Shown piece by piece: positions 20,404 through 31,083 of a stretch of 31,083 nucleotides of DNA. Below the pieces are notes generated by a model. It saw only the letters and a list, made by a program, of their open reading frames with translations, searched no databases and was not told the origin of the DNA. The DNA is taken from positions 1 to 31,083 of the forward strand of contig JACVRA010000616.1 of assembly GCA_019828545.1 (NCBI GenBank). Reading direction: 5' to 3'. Positions within the stretch are counted from its first letter, which is position 1, and each line of letters begins with the position of its first letter. The position numbers and the translations under genes are program-made. This DNA is from Paracamarosporium sp. OC-R06-R3. Lineage: Eukaryota > Ascomycota > Dothideomycetes > Pleosporales > Didymosphaeriaceae.

Positions 20404-22905
20404 ATAAAGATATAAATTTTATAACTTAATATATACTTTTACTTTTTAGGATAAGAATAGAAGGATAAAGATAAAACCCTCTTTATAGCTATATATATAT
20501 AAGGTAATATACTTAAATAGATTTAACTCTATATTAATTAATACCTTATATAAGATAATAATGTAGACGATACTACTAATTAATTAATAAAAGACTATAA
20601 CTACTTCTATATAAAGCTTAAAATATATTTTAGAATAGTTAATACTATATAAATTACTAAACGTGCTCTTTAAAGTATTAAGTAGATTAAATTAATAGCT
20701 AACTATATAGCTAAATTTAAGAAAAACGTTAATTAAACTAAATAGAATAAGTATTCTCTAATACTATATTACTATTAGGGACTTAAGAAGTTTATTAGGT
20801 AGAAGCTTTTACGTAGTAGTACTACTATAAGTACGCTTTAAAAACTTATAAATAAGTTAATTTATATTAATTTAGAATAGTATAACTTAAAATAAGACTT
20901 ATACTATAATTTAAAGGAAGTAAAGAATATAAAATTAATATTTAAAGAAAATTATTATACCTTATAACTACTACCTTATACCTTAAAGATTAACTATAGA
21001 TACTAACCTATAAAAGGCATCTACTATAGCCAACTTAACGTTTTAATAAAAGGATAGGGAAGAAATGTATAAAATATTAAAAGACTATTTAACTAAGTTA
21101 CTAAACTTAGTAACGTTACTTTAGCTTTTAAAAATAAGTATAGCAAGGGTACGTCTATATAAAGGACTATTATAGAATAAAAAACTTATACTTATTTTAT
21201 ATATTATAAGCTAAGACATATAACTAAGAACTATAAATTTAAGAATAAGATTATTAAATAGTTAAATATATTAGATACCTTTAAAGGATAAAAGGAAGAA
21301 TAAAAGGAAAACTAGAAAGTTATATTAATAAAAGCTAAAGATAATAAATTACGTAAAATTATAATATACTTTATACTAAAGGAGTTAGTAATAATAATTA
21401 AAAAAAAAAATAAAAAAAATATTCTACTATAAGTACCTATACTATATTTAAACGTAAAGGAAAAGGAAGCTGCTTTAATAATTAATATATAAAATTACCT
21501 TAAAGAACCTTAGCAACCTAGAGATAAGGATACCTTAGTTAATAATGTCTTATATCTTAATTATACCTATTAGAAGTAATGAGCTATGTATGCCTTATTA
21601 GCTAATAGAATATAGGCAGACATTTATTATAATTAAAATAGGAATAATAAGGTAATTTACTTAAATAAAAACCCTACCTACTAACTATAATATAACCTAG
21701 ATTATTAAAATCTAAAGTATCTAAAATTATATACTAGATACTATAAATATAACTAATATATAATATACTATTATAGGAAGGAAGAATTAAACTTTAAACT
21801 ACTATAAAAACTTTACTATTATTAGGCCTAGTTTAACTACTTAATTATAATATATAATAAATACCTATAGAATAAGTAAGTATTAATGTTTTTTTTAAAC
21901 CTTATAGATAAATAAATTATTATAGTAAAGATAATACTTAATAATATATATAACTAAGACTTATAGTATATATATTTAAATCTAGAATATCTACGACATT
22001 TAAAGGTTAAAAGGAAGTATAGATTTAAAGAAAAGAAATATTAGTACTATAAAAGAAAGGTAGTAGAAAACCCTTACTTTATACTAAAACTATATAAAGA
22101 AATATCTTTTTTAGATTTAAACTTTAATAAGAGGAAGCCTTTATTAAGCTAAATAAGTTATTAATAGTAATAGTATAAATTAAGCTACTAATATAGCTTA
22201 AAAAGATATAGATAAAAGCTTTAGTAGATTTAGGAGTAGAAAGAAACTTTATATTATACTAAATAGTAAGAAAAGTAGGATTTATTATACTAGATAAAGA
22301 AGAACTCTATATACTTTATATTATAAATAAAACCCTAATACTATAAACGCCTTATATTACCTAAGAGGTTAAGGCAATAATAATTGTTTAAGGATACGTA
22401 GAAGAAATTATTCTAAACGTATTAAAAGAATTATTATAACGGGGCTTACTTGGCGTAGTGCTAAGCTTGCCTTAAAGGGTATGGTAAGAGATAAGGGGTT
22501 ATAGAAGTATTCTAGTATAGGTTAAATATTAATTAACTACTATAAGAATATATTATTAAAGACTTAGTAGTAATCTTTATAGTATATTATAGTAAACTAG
22601 TAGTAAGGTAACTAATATTAAATTAATAATAAAAATCTATTTAGCTATTTAAAGTAGGTTATATACTTATTTCTTACCCTAGGCTTTATAGGCTTTGTAG
22701 GATAAAGTCTATAGAGTTAGGCTCTATAGGCTCTATAGTATAGAGCCTTAAGAGCCTTTATATAACTCCTAATTATGTATCTATATTATAGTCTACGTTA
22801 TCTCTATATAGTAGATTATTTAATTCCTAAATAAAGGGATCGTCTTTATTAAAGACATTAGTAAACTCTATTATTAAGTTACCTTATTATAGTATAGCCG
22901 TAACA
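20404..22905 (+). mobile_element. Ty3/gypsy-type retrotransposon fragment (gag, zinc knuckle, protease), RIP-degraded
   Basis: The plus strand holds a Gag capsid-like segment (about 20430-20950; for example SIK-IKLIANYIAKFKK and RSSTTISTL-KLINKLIYI). A degraded CCHC zinc knuckle lies at 21193-21234, where the Cys codons have become Tyr (pattern YxxYxxxxHxxxxY). An aspartic protease-like block KALVDLGVERNFI is at 22215-22253, with Ser and Ala replaced as expected from C-to-T changes. No reverse transcriptase or integrase follows; the sequence passes into an AT-rich stretch with TATAGGCT-type repeats (22674-22760) and ends in GCCGTAACA at 22905, a typical LTR terminus. That end lies exactly where homology of the second helicase-type copy breaks, so it marks the insertion edge. 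Internally deleted and dead. Confidence 0.65.
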
Positions 22906-25550
22906 TTATTATTAATTATATATTTTTTATAGTATTTTATTATAAATACTATTTTACTATTTTTAATAAATATATTATAGTAGTCCCCCTTAACTATATT
23001 ACTATACTAAATACTTATAATCTTTAGGCCTCTTACTAGTTAACTACTTATAATATATATTAATATAATTAACTTTTTTTTAAATATAACTATTTTATTT
23101 ATATACTATTTAACCTTTTATTAGTTAATGCTTAAATAAGTGTCTAGTTTTATAAACTAGTTTTTAATATAGTTAATTTAATTAATTTATTTAAATAACT
23201 ATTACTCTTTAGCTATAGATAACTAGGTTTATTAGTTTTTTAAAAAATTTTATTTAAGTTACTTATTAATTAAATTGTTATATAAACTCTTTTATAGTAT
23301 ATTAAAGATAGGTTTAATAAATAGACTATTACTAAATAATAAATTCTTTATTAATATTTATTTACTTTTTTTAATTAACTTATATACTATATTATAAAAC
23401 TAGATTATAATAAACTATACTTCTTTATATAGTAACTTATTTTATTTTACCTATTTTATATATTTATAAAACGTTATATTATAGTAAATTTTTAATTTAT
23501 ATATTTATAAATTTAATATTTATTATATAGGACTATAGCTACTATAAACTATAAATTTATCTATTATATATTATATATATTATAAATACCCTTTTAGTTA
23601 ATATTACTATAGAGTACTTTTATTTTTACTTATATATATACTATTATTATTAATATTATTTTCTTTAAATGGCTTTAATAACTTTAACGTCTATTATACA
23701 ATTATAAACTAGGTAATTTTAATAATAGTTAATAATATAGGTAAATACTACTTAGTACTCTTTTATTTATTCTTTTTAATTTTTAATATAGTTAATATAT
23801 ATACTATTAGGCTATTATACTCTTTATAGATAATAGACTAGTTTAATAATATAATATAAAATATTAAATATACTTTTTTAATCCTTAATAATATCTTTAA
23901 CTTATTAAAGTTTTTATTTATTTCTATTTTATTTATTATATTATTTACGTTATTTATTATTTCTTTATTTAAATCTTTATATAATCTCTCTTTCTTTTTA
24001 TTTTAATCTACTCTTTTTACTTTTTTTATAAATATATTTTATGCCTTATATTACTACTATATAAACTAGTACTTTAGGCTTTTTTATTTATACTTTTATT
24101 AAGTTTATTAAAAAAATATTAATATCTACTTTTATAGCTACGTATAGTTGCCAATTAACTTTTTATTTATATATAGCTATAATGGCTAAAACTATATTTA
24201 ATACTTTTTTATTTAGATAACTTTTAGCCGTATAAATATACTTATATAGTAGATAACTAATAACTAGTTAAATTATACTAATTTATTTATAGCTTTTTAT
24301 ATAGCTACTACTATAAACTCCTCTTCTACTTTAGACTTTTTTATATTTATTAATAACTTTAGCTACTTTATACCTACTAAATATAGTATTTATTTTATAT
24401 ACTTAAGCTATAGGTTTACTTTATTCTATATATTATTTTAGATTATTATTTTAGTTTACTTTTATATATTAGCCTATACTTTATTTATATTTTAATTAAT
24501 TTATATCTATCTTATTATGTTATCTATAGGTTTAGGGGTAGATTTAGGCTAGTAAACCTTAAAATACTATAATTTAAAGCCCTAAATAAAAAACTACTAG
24601 TAATAGACGGTTTTATAACCTTACTTATTATATAATTATATTTTTTTCTACTTTAATTAACTAGGGTAGCTATACTTTTCTTTTATAAATTAATTATAAG
24701 TTATTTACTAATAGTTTTAAACAAAGTAGATGGTTTAAAATACTTAATAGTATTAATTTAACTTTAACTAATATATTAATTTATCTATATATATTAGTAG
24801 TTAACTAATAGATTTAATAGCCTACTAAAGTAGTACTAATTAACTTATATATTAAATTAAGTTAGTTTAACTACTAACTTTTTTTATAATTAACTTAGCT
24901 GGCTTATAGGTAACTTTATACTAGTATTATAAATAGACTATAACTTAACTAGTTAAAATACTATACCTATACTCTCTTTATATTACTAATAAATACTTAA
25001 GTAATTAATTAAAATACTTAATTATATTATTAATTTTTATTATAATACTAAAGTTAATACTATTATTATAGTTTCTAAATAAGTTAATAACTATATTATA
25101 GGTTATTAAAATAAATAGTAATTAAATATATATGTCTATAGTTACCTATATTATTTATTATATATTTTTTTTTATTTTTAAAATTTTTTATACTTTAATA
25201 CGTTTCTACTTCTACTCTAGGTTTAGTATATTCTTAAAACCCTTTTTAAAATTTAATTACTACCTTATTAAGTTTACCTTAACTTTAACTTATAACCTTA
25301 ATATTTATAACTATATAGTTTTTAGAGCTATAAATAGGCTTAGATATATAGCTTAACGTATTAATTTTATAACTTAAATCTTAAATTAAGTAGCCTATAG
25401 GAATATAATTCTAGTTTAGTTTTTATAAATAATTTAGTAGGCCCCTATACTAATATATATATAGACATTTTTGCCTAGTATAAATATTTTATTATTAAGG
25501 TTTATTTTAGTTAGCCCTTACTAGATTTACTGCCTTAAGTTAGGCTATTA
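22906..25550 (-). pseudogene. Second copy of the telomere-linked helicase-type gene, heavily RIP-mutated
   Basis: This is a direct repeat of 31-2645 in the same orientation. For example, 23113 onward matches 31 onward, and 24153-24185 matches 1081-1113. It extends the gene about 200 bp beyond the point where the terminal copy meets the telomere, reading IVIFKKKLIILIYI, then YSNIVKGDYYNIFIKN and KYYKKYIINNN. It then stops at the LTR end at 22905, so the helicase domain is missing here too. Mutation is heavier than in the terminal copy: the well-preserved stretch 1075-1490 is fully AT-converted here. The upstream edge fades near 25550. No functional frame remains. Confidence 0.7.
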
Positions 25551-28500
25551 TTATAGTACTTAATAAAAAACTTATCTTACTAAATAAATATAATATTATT
25601 AATAAGCTACTTTAGCTTAATAGAGAAATAGTTAGTTATTTTTATTATTTAAAATAGCTTTTTTTATAATATTTATTTTACTTTAACTATTATATCTTAT
25701 ACTATACTATAAAAGAGGTTAAGTTAAATTAATTAATTATATAAATAAAATATTATTTTATTTTTAAACTAATATATATTATTTAAGTTATCTTTTATAA
25801 AGGTAATATACTTTTTATAAGTAAGTAAGTTAAGTACTTTACTTATTAAATTATAAAAGCTATTAAAGAGGTATTTTTCTTTATATTATAAAAATTATAT
25901 TTAGTTTTTATTTATCTATTTATTATATAATACTACTAAAAGTAGTTTTTTAATACTTAATACTTAAATATAATAAATAATATTAATAAGTATATATAAA
26001 TAATTTTTTATAATATATAACTAGTAAATATTTATATTAATACTTAATATAATAAGATAGTATATAAGTATATTATTAAATAGCTTATTATTAAATATAA
26101 TAAATATAAATAAAGTAATTAAGTTAAAAAGAGTTTATATTTAATATTTATATTAAATATTCTTTATAACCTTATTATTTAAGCTAATTTATAGTACTTA
26201 TATAAGTATTTTTTATTTATTTATTTAAGAAAAAAGTTAATATATATTTTTAATTAAGTTTACTTTTTTTTTAAGGTAAATTAAATAGTAGGTATTAGTA
26301 TTAATACTATTATTATTAAATAAATTATTATTTTTATTATTTTTTATATTATTATTATTATTATTATTATTACTATTATTATTATCTTACTTTTACTCTT
26401 TATCTTTTATAATATATAAGTAATAGTAGATAAACCTTACTATATAATTTATATAATAAATTTAATTTTTTAAATTTTATAATTAAGTTATTAAGTATTT
26501 ATTAACTTTTTATTTCTTTATACTTCTTAGTTATTATTATATTTTTTAGGTTAATATTAATAGTTTTTTAATACTTTTTTTTATTAATAACTTTATAAAC
26601 TTTACTACTTACTATAGTCTTTAATTACTATAGTTAAGTAACTAAGTTTAATAGATAAAATATATAAAATTTTTATTAATTAAATATTTTAATTAGTTTA
26701 TTTATTTAAATTAGTTTATTTTATTTATTTTTATTACTTACTTAAATATAGTTTATACTTTTTTTTTATATAACTATTTAATAAGCTATTATTTTATTAA
26801 ATATATACTTACTATATTAATAGTTAAATAAGAGGTAATAGATTTATTATTATATTTAATTATATCTATAATAAAATATTATAATTATTTAAAAGTTAAA
26901 AAAAAAGACTATATCTTTATTTATTAATAAAGTATATTTAAGTCTACCTTAAATAATAAACTATATTTATTATAGTATAATTATATATTATCTTTATTTT
27001 AAGTAAGATAGTTATACTTTAGTTACTTATATTAAAATTTATTAAATAGCTTTTTTAATATTTATATTAGTAGTTTACTAAGTATTAATAGCTTAATTTT
27101 ATTAGGCTTTTATATTTTATAATATATATAGCTTTATATAAATTTTCTCTATTCTTTTATTAATATATTATATTTTTATAATAGATATATATTTAAATTT
27201 TTTATACTAGTTTAATACTCTTTATAGTAGAGTATATAATATTTTAAAGTATATATAATATATATTAATATTTAAGCTTATATTAAGTTCTATTTTATTA
27301 GTATATATTACTATAAGTAATTTATTTTATTAATATTAGCTATACTACTTAATATAAAAGCTTAAGTATTTTAGTAAAACTCTATTATAAATTTTATTTA
27401 TAAAGTATAGTTTAATAAATAACTACTAAAATAGATTCTTAAAAATATAAAATAATATATTAGTATAAAATTATATACTAAAATAGACTATATTTAAAAA
27501 ATAATAAAATTAATTAAAAAACTCAAGTATCTTTATTTCTTAATATTTTATATATTTACTTTTTTAAATTATTAAATTAGTTAATTCTAACTTTAGTATT
27601 AAGCCTAATCTAGTGTATATTTAACCTAGGTATACTAGAGTATATTAGTTAGGCCTAAATAAAGTATTATTATATTTTATAAAAATAAAACTTTAATACC
27701 TCTATTAATATTTTAAATATTTTTATATAAAAAGACTTTATAAAATATTTATTACTATTAAATATAAAGTTAACTAATTTATATTAAAAGAGATTAAAAA
27801 ATTTTATTATTAGTATTAATTATATAACTTATTTCTATAATACTTTAAGTTTTTTATTAAAAATAATACTTACTTTAACTATAAAATAATTATAAATATT
27901 ATATAAATTAATAATAAAAATAAACTATATATTATTAATATAAATATTAACTTTTAAGTAGTTATTTTTTTTTAATTTTTATTTATATAAAATACTTAAA
28001 ATATATTATATAAATATTAAATTAATGTCTATTAAATACCTTTAAACTATATTATATTTAACCTAAAAATTAACTTTATATTAAAAAACTTTAAAAATTA
28101 TATAAAAATAGTTAAAGCTACCTATTACTAAATATCTATAAAGGTATACTAAGTAATTAATAAAATTAAATAAGCCTATATATATAATAAAGCTTAAAAC
28201 TTACTAATTATATTAAACTTTAATAGCTTAGTAGGGCTATAATTATTAAAAACTTAAATAAGTAGGATTTTAATAATGTAAATTAAGTCTACTTATATAG
28301 CTAGCTTTTTATTATAAATATCTTAATAGCTTTTTAATATTCTTTTATATTAGGCCTATAAATACTTAATTAATCTTTAGTTTATTTTTTATTATATACT
28401 CTTATATACCTCTACTTAAAGTATATTTAGTATAAACCTTTTAAGTAATTTATATTAATATAATATACTCCTATACTATATATATAATATAATTTATAAT

Positions 28501-30249
28501 AAAATATAAAATAGTATAAATAATAAAACTATATTATAAATAATTATTAAAGCTTTTAATAATATAGTAGGCCTAAATAGCCTTATTTTAATACTCTTAA
28601 TTTTTAAAGTTTACTTAAAAATTAATTTTAATTTTTTTTTATTATTAAATATTATTATATAAGTTTATATAATATAAAAAGTAATATAAATACTTTATAT
28701 AAAAAAAATAAAATAAAATATTAATTATATAATTAATACTTATAAAAGACTTATTTTATATAAAGTCTTAAACCTTCTACTATAAAATAAAGTAATAATT
28801 TAAAGAGAGAAGAAAGGTTAAATAGGCCTTTATAAAATCTAAAGTATTACTAATAAAAATATTATAATAGACTTAAGTAATAAACTTATAATTATTTAAT
28901 ATATATATATTAAGCCTTATTACTATATAAAAGATATTAAAAATAATAATTAAGTTATAAAATAACTATTTAAGTAATTATAAATATATAAAAAAGGTAG
29001 ACTATAAAAAAATTATATATAACTATTAATTAAACCTTTATAAGTATATAAAAGAGATAGATTAAAGAAGAACTCTATATAATATAATACTTTATTAATA
29101 TAAACTTTATATAAAATTATAAAGAACTACTATATTTAATATCTTATATAAAAAAAAAAAGATATATATAAACTTTTTTTATAACTATACTAAAAAAAAG
29201 TAATTATAATACTAAAAGTATCCTTTAAAAAATTAAATTATATAAAGATAAATACCTTAATTATAAATAAAATATTTAAAATTTATAAGTTTAATTTAAA
29301 GATTTATATAGGATAAATCTTTAACCTCTATCTTATATAAAAAATAAAAGGTAAATTAACTTAATTATATAAAAAATTATACTTTATCTTAATTAAATAT
29401 TTTAATAAAAAAAAAAAAGAAATTCTTATATAATTATTAATAATTTAAAAAATAAATTAAAAATTTATTTTAATTCTAGGCCTTATTTTTATTACTTTAT
29501 ATAGTATATATTATATAAATATATATATAATCTATTAATAAGCTACTTTATATAATATAAGTAAGGCTATTAAAGAAGTTAAAAAGTATATTTTTTTTTA
29601 AAAATATTCTATATATTATTTAACTATTATATAAAGTAATTAAATTAAAATTATATTAATTTAGAACTTATTATAACTATTATAGAAATATACTTAAAAT
29701 AATTTCCTCTTTATATAATTTATATTTACTTAATATAAATAAGAAATTATAGACTTTTAGTTTTACTAATATATAAATAAATAATATATTTAATATTATT
29801 ACCTTAAGTTTTATATAAAGAAAAGAAGAGGAATTATAAAAAATTAACTTTTATATAAAGTTAAAAATAACCCTTTTATACAATTAAAGCCTTAAATTTA
29901 ATAATAGATATATTATATTAAAAGGAAATAATATTATATTTATATAAAAAAAATAATTTAATTAACTTTATATAATTAACTTAAAAGTTATTAATATATA
30001 GTATTAATATATTATATAAAGAATAAAAAAAGTATATATTATTTTAATATATTAATTAAAAGTAGTATTTAATTTTTTTATTACTATATAAGTTATTAAA
30101 TTAAAGAATATAAATATCTTTTACTTAAATATATAAATTAAGTAATAGATTTAATATTTTATATAAAAATTTATATTTATATTATTAAACTTTACTTATA
30201 TAAAGCTATTTATTTTTATAAATAGTTTATTTATAAATAATAAAAATTT
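25551..30249. other. RIP-saturated AT-rich repeat domain, mostly unassignable
   Basis: This stretch is almost entirely A/T with runs of TTATTA (26340-26390) and very few C or G. The right part is probably the body of the Ty1/copia element whose RNase H end is readable at 30450-30700. I could not securely place integrase or reverse transcriptase motifs by eye. A short palindrome-like segment at 27598-27660 stands out. No living gene is visible. Confidence 0.5.
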
Positions 30250-30720
30250 AAGTTTATAGCTTAAATTTATTATTATACTAGTAATTAAATATTATATAAA
30301 GTAGAAAAATAGCTTTTAAATTAAAAATAATATAATATACTAAAATTTAATTAAGTATAAAAGAGTTATATAAAATATACTTATTAATAAATTATATAAA
30401 ATAGTTAAAGACTTTAATAGTATAATAATATTAAGTATAACTTTAAAATAAATTATATAAAACTTAAATCTACTACTATTTTTTATAGTAGTTTACTTTA
30501 ACTTAAAGTTAATATATAACTACTTTATTAAGCTTAGTATAATAAATAAGAAGTAATTAATAATTAATATTATATTACTTTATAAATTATATAAAAAGAA
30601 AGAAATTAATAAAATATACTAAATTAATATTAAAGATAACCTAGTAGATATATATATAAAAAAAACTTTAAATAGTATTTTAAAATAATTTATTTTTATA
30701 AATTAATTTTATATTTAAAT
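30250..30720 (+). mobile_element. Ty1/copia retrotransposon, RNase H C-terminal end, RIP-degraded
   Basis: On the plus strand, reading through mutated stops, 30450-30710 gives the end of a copia-type polyprotein: LIYNYFIKLSIINKK, then LIINIILLYKLYKKKEIN, INIKDNLVDIYIKKTLNSIL and FIFIN. The KDNLVDI-T block (30632-30652) corresponds to the characteristic DNPAD-TK motif near the RNase H end of copia elements. The upstream limit of the element is unclear. No LTR was recognised downstream, although the NN at 30805-30806 falls where one might begin. Confidence 0.6.
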
Positions 30721-31083
30721 AAAAGTATTTATAAATAAACTTAACTTTATATAAAATAAAATAAATATTATTTAAAATAAAATAAAAAAGTTACTATATA
30801 AAATNNAAAAAAAACTATTAATATTTATATATAATATAGATAGCTATTAAATATTTTAAATTAAATAATAATAATTATAAAATATAATATAAAATAAAAA
30901 TATAAAATATAATTATTATAAATAAAAATTAAATTAGTATTACCTCTTTTTCTTTATATAATAAAAAGATAGATAAAATTTAAATAAAATATAAACTTTT
31001 TTTTTATTTATATAATTATATAAACTTTATTTTATTATATTATAATATATAAAATTTATAAAGTCTATTTAATAATTTTATTT
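30721..31083. other. AT-rich sequence with undetermined bases
   Basis: Beyond the copia RNase H end, the sequence is nearly pure A/T with NN at 30805-30806. A 3' LTR would be expected here but cannot be defined from one copy. Confidence 0.4.

Noticed and set aside
25132..25356. Plus-strand hydrophobic 74-codon open frame
   Set aside because: It falls in the RIP-saturated second helicase-type copy; AT-rich codons mimic a membrane protein.
26340..26390. TTATTA run as a CRISPR-like or satellite array
   Set aside because: It is simple-sequence AT repetition in a RIP-mutated region, without spacers or a unit of defined length.

Overview
This window is the left end of a chromosome of a filamentous ascomycete (Pezizomycotina). 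It opens with five copies of AACCCT, the C-rich strand of the fungal TTAGGG telomere. Long stretches, about 31-3600 and 19,200 to the end, are extremely AT-rich, and CA and TG dinucleotides are nearly absent. That is the footprint of repeat-induced point mutation (RIP, CpA to TpA). The genes between them carry short GT-AG introns of 52-82 nt. A Dothideomycete or similar RIP-active lineage fits, but the sequence does not fix the species.

Layout: (1) telomere, 1-30. (2) Directly abutting it, a RIP-mutated minus-strand relic of a fungal telomere-linked helicase-type gene (DUF3505-like N-terminal region, helicase domain lost), then a second degraded coding relic. (3) A roughly 15-kb normal-composition block, 3600-19,200. 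It holds a broken SGNH/GDSL esterase, an intact NmrA/isoflavone-reductase-like gene, an EthD-domain gene, a zinc alcohol dehydrogenase, a broken short-chain dehydrogenase, a broken second NmrA-like gene, a broken toxD-like enoyl reductase, a broken quinone-oxidoreductase-like gene, a broken single-membrane-span protein and a broken gene of unknown function. (4) A RIP-degraded repeat domain: a pogo/Fot1-type transposase, a Ty3/gypsy gag-protease fragment, a second and more heavily mutated direct copy of the telomere-linked gene, and a Ty1/copia RNase H end near the right edge.

The gene block is dominated by NAD(P)-dependent oxidoreductases plus an EthD protein. This looks like a detoxification, aromatic-degradation or tailoring-enzyme neighbourhood. 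No polyketide synthase, NRPS, terpene cyclase, transporter or transcription factor is visible, so a secondary-metabolite cluster cannot be claimed. Six genes of the block carry in-frame stops, and in five of them (SGNH, SDR, enoyl reductase, quinone oxidoreductase, unknown-function gene) TAA/TAG stops are explained by a single C-to-T or G-to-A change. This suggests that RIP spread from the flanking repeats, or that the block decayed generally. Only the NmrA-like gene at 5343-6363 and the EthD gene at 6969-7292 are cleanly open. The alcohol dehydrogenase is open but has one awkward intron.

The most notable structure is the chromosome end itself. The telomere joins the helicase-type gene at a site where the internal copy carries a telomere-like AACC(C/T)TTTATTA sequence, as expected if a broken end was healed by telomere addition at an internal seed.
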